From Microbacterium testaceum (GTDB taxonomy: Bacteria; Actinomycetota; Actinomycetes; Actinomycetales; Microbacteriaceae): a stretch of 64,000 nucleotides of DNA. Under the pieces are notes generated by a model. That model worked only from the letters and a program-made list of their open reading frames with translations. It did no database searches and was not told the origin of the DNA. The stretch covers positions 248,001 to 312,000 of the forward strand of contig NZ_BJML01000002.1 in assembly GCF_006539145.1 (NCBI RefSeq), written 5' to 3'. Numbering within the stretch: position 1 is the first letter of the stretch; every line of letters starts with the position of its first letter. The position numbers and the translations under genes are program-made. Shown here one piece after another: positions 9,522 to 15,977 of this stretch.

Positions 9522-10120
9522 TTGTCCACCCCCATCTCCGTTCTCAAGCGCGACAGTCCGTCGCGCATTCGTGTCTTGATCGTGCCGAGCGGTGCCCCGA
9601 CCAGGGTCGCGATCTCACTTTGGCTGTATCCGCCGAAATAGGCGAGCGTGAGTGCTTCCTTCTGGGCGTCGGGGAGCGCCGCCAGTGCATCGACGACGCG
9701 CCGCCCTTCCATCTTCAGTTCGACTTTCTCGGACACGGCGTCGTAGGCGACATCCATATCCCGGAAGCCCGCACGCACGTCTCGATCGACACTCGACTGC
9801 GATGACCGCACGCGATCCACCGCTCGACGATGAGCGATCGTGAGAACCCACGATCTTCCCTGTCCTCTGTTCGGAGTGAAGCGCCCAGCGGATTGCCAGA
9901 TCTCGAGAAAGACTTCCTGGAGCACTTCCTCGCTCTGCGAGCGGTCGACGAGCACACGCAGGATCAGGCCGAAGGCGCGAGCGGACAGCGCGTCGTACAG
10001 CTCTGCGAAAGCCGTCCGGTCGCCATCGGCCACGCGCAGCAGGAGTCCGCCCACATAGTCGGCGTTCTCCACCCCGTCGTCGGGAAGGTCGAAGCCGTCG
10101 ATCACCATGGCATCCATCAT
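9518..10120 (-). CDS. sigK: ECF RNA polymerase sigma factor SigK
   Basis: 200 aa group 4 sigma factor. Region 2 carries AELYDALSARAFGLILRVLVDRSQSEEVLQEVFLEIW and region 4 the helix-turn-helix YSQSEIATLVGAPLGTIKTRMRDGLSRLR. Full length for SigK. Two in-frame ATGs start the gene; GAGAGG about 8 nt upstream fits the first. It overlaps rskA and is divergent from a fasciclin lipoprotein, the same partnership as SigK with MPT70/MPT83 in mycobacteria. Likely autoregulated from the 318-bp gap. Confidence 0.92.
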   Translation of the reverse strand: MMDAMVIDGFDLPDDGVENADYVGGLLLRVADGDRTAFAELYDALSARAFGLILRVLVDRSQSEEVLQEVFLEIWQSAGRFTPNRGQGRSWVLTIAHRRAVDRVRSSQSSVDRDVRAGFRDMDVAYDAVSEKVELKMEGRRVVDALAALPDAQKEALTLAYFGGYSQSEIATLVGAPLGTIKTRMRDGLSRLRTEMGVDK

Positions 10121-10438
10121 TGCTTACCTCTCACGCGCCCCCACGCGTGTGCGCGCGCGTGGCGGCGTAGATAAAGCAAACCGTTATCTGGCAGACCCGA
10201 GCCCCGACCCCGACAGCGGTGCACGTCGAAAAACATTCTGGAGAATATTTACACGCCTCTCATCTGGTATTTTTCGACTCATGGATGCCGCCAGACCCCC
10301 GGATCCGCAACATTTCGCAATCCGATCCCGAGGGGGTCTCGAAGACCCTGTGTAAGCCGCTCCACGGCGAACCGCCCCTCGCACCGGGGTGTCCCAAACG
10401 GGTCGCAGACGCGATCCGGATGATTTCGGAGGAATGTC
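10121..10438. promoter_or_regulatory. sigK / fasciclin divergent control region
   Basis: 318 bp without a gene. A short inverted repeat AGATAA-N9-TTATCT lies at 10169-10189, about 50 nt before sigK. A GC palindrome (CCACGCG/CGCGTGG, 10141-10162) lies closer to sigK. The middle (10220-10280) is AT-rich for this genome. GGAGG-like bases at 10428-10433 serve the fasciclin ATG. I could not place a confident SigK -35/-10 pair by eye. Confidence 0.5.
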
Positions 10439-11110
10439 ATGCTCACCAACAAGAAGCCCGTTATCGCTGGTCTCGCCCTCGTTCTGGGCTCGGCTTTCGC
10501 CCTCACCGCATGTTCGGGTGGCACCACCTCGGGCGGCTCGACCACCGACGAGAGCTCGATGCCCTCGATGTCGGCATCGCCGTCGATGTCGTCCAGCGCG
10601 ATGGACCCCGCCGCCAACCTCGTGGGCCCCGGCTGCGCCGACTACGCCGCCGCCGTTCCCTCGGGCTCGGGTTCGGTCGCCGGCATGGCCGCCGACCCGG
10701 TGGCCACCGCCGCCTCGAACAACCCGCTGCTGAAGACGCTCACCGCGGCCGTCAGCGGCCAGCTGAACCCCGACGTGAACCTCGTCGACACGCTGAACGG
10801 CTCCGAGTTCACCGTCTTCGCCCCGGTCGACGACGCGTTCGCCAAGATCCCGGCCGCGACCATCGACGGACTCAAGACCGACTCCGCCACGCTGACCAAG
10901 ATCCTCACGTACCACGTGATCCCCGGCCAGCTCACCCCCAGCGAGATCGATGGCACGCACGCCACGGTCGAGGGCCAGGACGTCACCGTCGCCGGCTCGG
11001 GTGACGCGATCACCGTCAACGGCTCGACCAACGTCATCTGCGGTGGCGTCCAGACGGCCAACGCCACCGTGTACCTCATCGACTCGGTGCTGATGCCCCC
11101 CACCATGTAA
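10439..11110 (+). CDS. fasciclin-domain lipoprotein (MPT83-like), probable SigK target
   Basis: 223 aa secreted lipoprotein. The signal peptide ends in the lipobox LTAC (Cys25), followed by a Ser/Thr/Met-rich linker and one FAS1 domain (about 85-220) with the conserved blocks [41 protein letters not shown] and [15 protein letters not shown]1 domains mediate adhesion or surface interactions. Mycobacterial MPT83/MPT70 have the same build and are controlled by SigK-RskA; the divergent sigK gene makes the same control likely here. Confidence 0.9.
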   Translation: MLTNKKPVIAGLALVLGSAFALTACSGGTTSGGSTTDESSMPSMSASPSMSSSAMDPAANLVGPGCADYAAAVPSGSGSVAGMAADPVATAASNNPLLKTLTAAVSGQLNPDVNLVDTLNGSEFTVFAPVDDAFAKIPAATIDGLKTDSATLTKILTYHVIPGQLTPSEIDGTHATVEGQDVTVAGSGDAITVNGSTNVICGGVQTANATVYLIDSVLMPPTM

Positions 11111-11142
11111 TTCCCGGACGCGCGGTCACCCGCGTTTCCGAA

Positions 11143-11207
11143 CGGTCGATGATCGACCGATCCTGACGGCGAGCGCCGGACCCCAGGCGAGGGGGTCCGG
11201 CGCTCGC
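11143..11207. terminator. terminator between fasciclin and iron-binding protein genes
   Basis: Perfect 16-bp stem 11169-11184 / 11192-11207 with a 7-nt loop, then TTTCGTG. Just before it lies a smaller palindrome, CGGTCGAT-G-ATCGACCG (11143-11159). It serves two convergent genes. Confidence 0.85.
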
Positions 11208-11227
11208 TTTCGTGTCTGCGGGGTTCC

Positions 11228-12277
11228 TCAGTCCCCGACGGTCCGGATGATCTCCTCCTGGACGAGACGCGCCGCGATCGGCCCGGCGTTCATGAACCAC
11301 GGGTCGAAGTCGACGGTGACCGTTCGCTTGTCCGCCACCGCGCCGAGGGTCGGCCACAGCGGGGCACTCTCGATGAAGCTCCGCCCCTTCCCGGTTCCGC
11401 CGTAGTAGACGCGGTCCGCGTCGGCCAGGTCGATCTGCTCGGCACTGATCTCTTGCGACGTCTCGTCGAACTGCTGCGACGCCGGGCGCCCCAGGCCGAG
11501 ATCCTCGGCGATACCTCCCGCGAACGACGGCAGTCCCATGATGCGGGTGCGGTCACCGGTCGATTGCAGGAACGAGACCGTAGGCTTCCCGGCCGGGTGC
11601 GTCTGGGCGAAGGCAGCGCTCTCATCCTGCAGGCCGTCCAGCACTCCGCGCGCGGCACCCTCCTCCCCGAGAGCGTCGGCGATGAGGAGGAAGTCGCTCT
11701 TCCAATTGACGCCGTTGCCTTTGGTCACCACGGTCGGTGCGATGGCGGAGAGAGCGTCGTAGAGCTGCGCGCCCCTGGTCGAATTGATCAGGATGAGGTC
11801 GGGGGCGGCCTGCGCGATCGCCTCGAGGTCGGGCTCGGTGCGTTCGCCGATATCGGCCATGGCATCGAGCGCCGCCGCCTTGTCGGGCAGCGCGTCGCGC
11901 AGATACTGCGGCACCAGACCGCTGTTCTCGGCGCGGGTTGCGGCGACGGGTACCTGGTCGAGCGAGAGAAGAGCGTCAAGCTGCCCCGTGGAGACGACGG
12001 CGATGCGCTGGGGCTTGGCCGCGATCTTCGTCGTTCCCGCGTAGTGGGCCACCTCTCGGGGGAAGACGCCGTCGGCCTCGGGCGAGCCCATCCCCGGGTC
12101 GAGGTCGCGCGAGACGATCCACTGACCGGTGGAGCCGGACTCGGCGTCGACGGTGGCGGGTCCCGCTGCGACGCCGGAGCACCCGGCGAGCACCAGGACG
12201 GTGGCGACGAGTCCCGTGGCGAGCACGCGTCGGGGACGAAAACGGGAGGGAGCGGACGGGAAACGAAGGACAGTCAC
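11228..12277 (-). CDS. iron-siderophore ABC transporter, substrate-binding lipoprotein
   Basis: 349 aa FepB/FhuD-type (TroA-like fold) binding protein, lipid-anchored at LAGC (Cys33). Family blocks include PQRIAVVSTGQLDALLSL, DLEAIAQAAPDLILIN and a C-terminal DPWFMNAGPIAARLVQEEI. It captures ferric siderophore outside the membrane for the two permeases encoded divergently. GTG 12277 lies directly at the edge of the DtxR/IdeR box, so the mRNA may be leaderless. No ATPase gene is present in this cluster and one must be supplied from elsewhere. Confidence 0.88.
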   Translation of the reverse strand: MTVLRFPSAPSRFRPRRVLATGLVATVLVLAGCSGVAAGPATVDAESGSTGQWIVSRDLDPGMGSPEADGVFPREVAHYAGTTKIAAKPQRIAVVSTGQLDALLSLDQVPVAATRAENSGLVPQYLRDALPDKAAALDAMADIGERTEPDLEAIAQAAPDLILINSTRGAQLYDALSAIAPTVVTKGNGVNWKSDFLLIADALGEEGAARGVLDGLQDESAAFAQTHPAGKPTVSFLQSTGDRTRIMGLPSFAGGIAEDLGLGRPASQQFDETSQEISAEQIDLADADRVYYGGTGKGRSFIESAPLWPTLGAVADKRTVTVDFDPWFMNAGPIAARLVQEEIIRTVGD

Positions 12278-12281
12278 GCGC

Positions 12282-12300
12282 TTAGGTTAACCTTACCTAC
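12282..12300. promoter_or_regulatory. DtxR/IdeR iron box in a 23-bp divergent promoter
   Basis: TTAGGTTAACCTTACCTAC fits 17 of 19 positions of the DtxR consensus TWAGGTWAGSCTWACCTWA. The two divergent start codons are at 12277 and 12301, so the operator is the entire gap. A TAACCT hexamer lies on each strand (12288-12293 plus; 12289-12284 minus), 6-7 nt before each start codon, as expected for leaderless transcripts with overlapping -10 elements. Confidence 0.8.
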
Positions 12301-13353
12301 GTGCTCGATGTCCACTCGCCCACCATTCCGGGCGTGGCTTCTCCGGGGCGACATCGGCGTTCTCTTCCTGTGCGGGCTCTCGTCCTCGTCCTCTCCGTCG
12401 GCGGCATCCTGGCCCTTCTGATCGTCGCGAGCCTCGCCGTGGGCTCACGAGCACTCGCACCCGGCGACGTGCTCAGCGCCCTGTTCACCGATCGACGGGA
12501 TGCCGCGGGGGTCATCGTCCACGAGCTGCGCCTGCCCCGCACGCTCACCGCGATCTTCGCCGGGGCCTGCCTCGGCGTCGCGGGAGTGCTCATGCGGGCC
12601 GCCACGCGAAACCCTCTCGCCGACCCGGGCCTGCTCGGTGTGAACGCGGGGGCCGCTCTCGGGGTGGTCGTCGCCATCGCGTTCTTTGGCGTCGCGACGG
12701 CGAGTGGATACGTCTGGTTCGCGTTCGCCGGTGCGGCCGGAGCGTCCTTGCTCGTCCACGCGGCGGCACGCGGGGACCGCCGTGACGACGCGATCGGCCT
12801 GGTTCTCGCGGGCGTCGCGCTCAGCGCCTGTCTCGGCGCCGTGGTCCGGATCGTCACGCTGGTCGACGATGACACCTTCGAGTCGTTCCGCTTCTGGGCG
12901 GTCGGCTCGTTCGAGCGGCGCGATCCCGACGTGGCCGCGCAACTCCTCCCGTTCGCGGTGGCGGGCGTCGTTCTGGCCCTTCTCGTCTCACGCGGCCTCG
13001 ATCAGCTGCAGCTCGGAAGCGACCTGGCCCGCTCACTCGGCGTCTCTCCGGCGCTCATCATGCTCGGCGCCGGCGCCGCGATCACCCTGCTCTGCGCCGC
13101 CGCGACCTCGGCTGCTGGCCCCCTCGCCTTCATCGGGCTGCTCGTGGCGCACGCCGTGCGCGGGGCGGTCGGCGGATCCGTGCGCGTCTCACTCCCCCTC
13201 GCGGCCGTCACGGGCGCCGCCCTGACCCTGGCGAGCGACGTGCTGGGACGCGTGATCGCTCTTCCGGGTGAGGTCGAGGCCGGGATCGTTGCCGCCTTCC
13301 TCGGCGCCCCGCTGTTGTTGTGGCTCATCCTGCGAAAGACGAAGACACCGTGA
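12301..13353 (+). CDS. FecCD-family iron-siderophore ABC transporter permease
   Basis: 350 aa with about nine to ten membrane helices. Family signatures: LRLPRTLTAIFAGACLGVAGVLMRAATRNPLADPGLLGVNAGAALGVV and, near the end, AGPLAFIGLLVAHAVR. First of two homologous permeases that form the ferric-siderophore channel. GTG 12301 abuts the iron box and would be leaderless; an in-frame GTG at 12370 is an alternative but has no ribosome site. Overlaps the next permease as GTGA. Confidence 0.9.
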   Translation: MLDVHSPTIPGVASPGRHRRSLPVRALVLVLSVGGILALLIVASLAVGSRALAPGDVLSALFTDRRDAAGVIVHELRLPRTLTAIFAGACLGVAGVLMRAATRNPLADPGLLGVNAGAALGVVVAIAFFGVATASGYVWFAFAGAAGASLLVHAAARGDRRDDAIGLVLAGVALSACLGAVVRIVTLVDDDTFESFRFWAVGSFERRDPDVAAQLLPFAVAGVVLALLVSRGLDQLQLGSDLARSLGVSPALIMLGAGAAITLLCAAATSAAGPLAFIGLLVAHAVRGAVGGSVRVSLPLAAVTGAALTLASDVLGRVIALPGEVEAGIVAAFLGAPLLLWLILRKTKTP

Positions 13354-14366
13354 GCCTGGGAACGCCCCTGCGCACGTCCGCTCGATCCCGGAGGCGTCGC
13401 CGGTACGCCCTGGTCCTCGTGACGACCCTGGTCGTGGCTTCGATCGCCGCCGTCGTGGGCCTCACGACGGGCTCCTTCCACGCGTCGCTGGAGCAAGTGG
13501 CATCCGCTCTCACCGGAGAGGGCGATGGGCGCACCACGGTCGTGGTGGTGGGGCTGCGGGTGCCGCGAGTGCTCGCCGCCCTCGCGATCGGCGCCGCCCT
13601 CGGGCTCGCCGGCGCGGTGTTCCAGACCCTCGCCCGCAACCCGCTCGCAAGCCCCGACATCATTGGATTCAGCGCCGGATCCGCCACGGGTTCGCTCGTC
13701 GGTCTGACGCTTCTCGCACCGGCAGCCTCTCCCGCGGCGGGTGCGTGGATGGGCGGGCTGCTCACCGTCCTGGTGGTCATGGCCATCGCCCGCAGCGTCG
13801 GCATCTCGCGAGAGCGGACCGTCCTCGCGGGGATCGCCCTGTCGACCCTGCTCTCGGCGGTCAACGACTATCTGCTCACCCGCGCTCCCCTCGAAATCGC
13901 GCGCAATGCGACGCAATGGCTGCACGGGAGCCTGGCCGCGACGTCGTTCGACGACGTCGCGCTGTTGTTCGCGTCGATCGGCATCCTGTCGCTCGTTCTC
14001 GTGGCCGTGTACCGCGATTTTCGCGCTCTCGAGTTGGGCGACGACACCGCGGTGGCCCTCGGGGTGCGCACCGGCCGCGTACGCGTGCTGCTGATCGTCG
14101 TCGCCGCCCTTCTGACGGGGGCGGCGACGGCCGTCGCCGGGCCCATCGGCTTCATCGCCCTCGCGGCACCCCAGCTCGCCCGACGGACCATGGGCGCGAC
14201 GGGGATTCCCCTGGTCGGCTCGGCCGTCACGGGTGCGGCGGTGCTGCTGGTCGCCGATGTGATCGCGCAGCGAGCCCTGGCTCCGCTGCAGATCCCCGTG
14301 GGCCTCGTGACCGCCGTCGTGGGCGGCGCGTATCTCTTCTGGATCGTGTCGCGCCGTCGGCGGTGA
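13350..14366 (+). CDS. FecCD-family iron-siderophore ABC transporter permease (second subunit)
   Basis: 338 aa, paralogous to the preceding permease and its likely partner. Diagnostic blocks: LRVPRVLAALAIGAALGLAGAVFQTLARNPLASPDIIGFSAG, LEIARNATQWLHGSL and GPIGFIALAAPQLARRTMG. The start GTG 13350 overlaps the upstream stop (GTGA), so the two are coupled. An Arg-rich stretch precedes helix 1. No ATP-binding subunit follows; the next feature is tRNA-Lys 40 bp on. Confidence 0.92.
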   Translation: MSLGTPLRTSARSRRRRRYALVLVTTLVVASIAAVVGLTTGSFHASLEQVASALTGEGDGRTTVVVVGLRVPRVLAALAIGAALGLAGAVFQTLARNPLASPDIIGFSAGSATGSLVGLTLLAPAASPAAGAWMGGLLTVLVVMAIARSVGISRERTVLAGIALSTLLSAVNDYLLTRAPLEIARNATQWLHGSLAATSFDDVALLFASIGILSLVLVAVYRDFRALELGDDTAVALGVRTGRVRVLLIVVAALLTGAATAVAGPIGFIALAAPQLARRTMGATGIPLVGSAVTGAAVLLVADVIAQRALAPLQIPVGLVTAVVGGAYLFWIVSRRRR

Positions 14367-14405
14367 GCACGAACGCCCCCGCGAGGCCGGTAGGCTGGTC
14401 GTCGA

Positions 14406-14478
14406 GGGCCTCTAGCTCAGTCGGTAGAGCATCGGACTTTTAATCCGCGGGTCGTGGGTTCGAGCCCCACGGGGCCCA
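14406..14478 (+). tRNA. tRNA-Lys (TTT)
   Basis: 73 nt cloverleaf. Acceptor GGGCCTC pairs with GGGGCCC (one G-T pair), anticodon loop CTTTTAA gives TTT, T loop TTCGAGC, discriminator A. CCA is encoded at 14479-14481. Its 3' end is a possible integration site for the odd region that follows. Confidence 0.96.
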
Positions 14479-14647
14479 CCACGTCAGCGTTACTCGAAAC
14501 TCGCCTAGAGCGATGTACGAGTGCTCCTGCCTCAGGAGTCGCATCCCCGCCCCCGTTCCTTGGGGCGGTTGTCGTCGAGATCTCAGAACGCCGACGGGCG
14601 CGAGGGGGGATTCCCCCACCGGGTGCTCGCCGCCATAGTCTGACGAG

Positions 14648-15073
14648 ATGGCCGACCCCCTCGCCGACTTTCTCTCCGGCGACCCGCAGCGCATCTGGCA
14701 GGCCTCGTGGGACATCATCGGGACGCGGGACAAGAACGTCCTGGAGCATCTCCGTCCCGCGCTTCCCGCCATCGAACGGGCTACGGCGAACATCGAACTC
14801 GGCGGGATGATCTTCTCGAACAGAGACGCCCTGGTCCACGCCCTCGACAAAGTGCAGAACTACCGCGCATGGAAGTGCTGGTGCGACGACTACCGGCGTC
14901 TCCTCGCCTTCGACCCGACGAGGGAAGAGGAACGCGGTCACGTGAGAATGCTCACTCAGGATCGTTCGGGGTGGCCGGTGACCTACGAGTGCGAGTGCAC
15001 TATCTGCGGAAGAGAATTCCACGTCGACGAAGGCGAGCATCACGCGCGGTGGTGGCAATGGACGCCGCGCTAG
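14648..15073 (+). CDS. hypothetical protein with C-terminal CxC...C cluster
   Basis: 141 aa, not recognised. The N-terminal two thirds are helical with the pattern RIWQASWDIIGTRD...LPAIERATANIELGG...NRDALVHALDKV. The C-terminus holds CECTICGREF and then HVDEGEHHARWWQW, so Cys and His could bind zinc. Composition (many Trp, acidic) recalls small immunity-type proteins, but this is only an impression. Weak ribosome site. It stands alone downstream of tRNA-Lys in a region of broken genes, which suggests recent acquisition. Confidence 0.55.
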   Translation: MADPLADFLSGDPQRIWQASWDIIGTRDKNVLEHLRPALPAIERATANIELGGMIFSNRDALVHALDKVQNYRAWKCWCDDYRRLLAFDPTREEERGHVRMLTQDRSGWPVTYECECTICGREFHVDEGEHHARWWQWTPR

Positions 15074-15102
15074 CTCCCTTAGGGCGTCTCTCAGGGAGGT
15101 AG

Positions 15103-15143
15103 TCAGTTCACCCGCGACCAACGCCGCAGCACCAGCCCCGCAC
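15103..15143 (-). repeat. remnant copy of a wall-anchor gene 3' end
   Basis: In frame it reads VGAGLVLRRWSRVN-stop. It matches the end of the GH43 gene at 15978-16020 (AGAGLVVLRRRSRVS-stop) at nearly every base over the first 39 positions, with one in-frame codon missing. The two copies are direct repeats about 875 bp apart. Confidence 0.6.
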
Positions 15144-15149
15144 CGACCG

Positions 15150-15358
15150 TTATGGCATGTGCAGCCTGATTGTTCCTTGATCGTCCACTGACCCGGATTG
15201 GGCCTGAGCGTCGTAGGCCTCCTGAACGGGTACGGCAATGCCCCAGCGTGTCCATTCGCGGACGCTGGCCGTCGTGTCGTCGAAGGCGTTCCACGTTGCA
15301 TCCCCCGCTTGTTCGGGCAGGAGAACGTGGATGCGAGAGACACTCGGAACGGTGCTGA
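15150..15358 (-). pseudogene. truncated gene fragment, C-terminal part
   Basis: The reading frame (open back to 15434) looks protein-like only from about 15358 to its stop at 15150: LHLSTVPSVSRIHVLLPEQ ... WTRWGIAVPVQEAYDAQ and so on. The part upstream of 15358 is Arg/Ala/Pro-rich like an antisense frame. I do not recognise the family. Probably the tail of a gene whose front has been lost. Confidence 0.35.
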
Positions 15359-15502
15359 GGTGGAGAACTCGATCTCTACGCCGCGCTCGAGCGGGCGCAG
15401 GTATCACGGGGTCAGCTCCTTCAGGTGCCCGCATTCGAACTCGTCGCGAAGTGTGTGGGGCGATCTCAGATGCGGGCGGAATTATGGGTGTCGCGAGAGT
15501 AG
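15359..15502 (+). pseudogene. truncated gene fragment, C-terminal part
   Basis: A 47-codon frame reading ELDLYAALERAQVSRGQLLQ, then VPAFELVAKCVGRSQMRAEL, ending at TAG 15502. It is open only from a TGA at 15356, has no start codon at its head, and overlaps the 3' end of the convergent membrane-protein gene. It looks like a genuine protein tail joined at about 15358 to the tail of an opposite-strand gene. Confidence 0.3.
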
Positions 15503-15870
15503 CTGAGGATGAAGTATCCGATCAGCGGGAACAGCCAGAGCAGGAAAATCGAGAAGAGAGCGCCGTGGCCGAATGCTCGCCCCAGTCGTAGGGCGACGAT
15601 GACGGCGAAGACGATGTTGACGATGGGGATGAGGTAGAGCAGCGTCCACCACGCGGACAGACCTGCGGCGCGGACGATGAAAAACGCGGCGACGACGGGA
15701 ATCAGCGCCACCCATGCGGGTTGCCCGGCTTTTCTCAAGAGTGGCCAGACCGCAGCGACGAACAGGATGTACCCGATGACACCGCCGATTGCACCGCCGA
15801 CGGTCGATCCGGAGTTATCCGTGGTTTGCATGTTCGCAAGAAGAGGCGCGGCCTCGAGAAAAGTAAGCAT
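15466..15870 (-). CDS. DUF5684-like small integral membrane protein
   Basis: 134 aa with three to four membrane segments. The pattern KAGQPAWVALIPV ... AWWTLLYLIPIVNIVFAVI ... LRLGRAFGHGALFSIFLLWLFPLIGYFIL is that of the DUF5684 family, whose function is unknown. Start is uncertain: ATG 15870 or ATG 15831 (MQTTDNSG), neither with a good ribosome site. It sits between two copies of the same anchor-gene tail and may have arrived with that rearrangement. Confidence 0.65.
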   Translation of the reverse strand: MLTFLEAAPLLANMQTTDNSGSTVGGAIGGVIGYILFVAAVWPLLRKAGQPAWVALIPVVAAFFIVRAAGLSAWWTLLYLIPIVNIVFAVIVALRLGRAFGHGALFSIFLLWLFPLIGYFILSYSRDTHNSARI

Positions 15871-15940
15871 GGCGTGAGTCTAGGGACGAAGCTCCCCCCG
15901 CGGTGGCGGAGGCACACGCACCGATACAGCCTCAGCGGTC

Positions 15941-15969
15941 GTGGGCCCCGCCCGAATGACGGGGCCCAC
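15941..15969 (-). terminator. terminator after the GH43 wall-anchored gene
   Basis: Perfect 10-bp stem GTGGGCCCCG / CGGGGCCCAC with a 9-nt loop, 9 bp past the stop of the gene on the minus strand. Confidence 0.6.
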
Positions 15970-15977
15970 ACCAGCGA

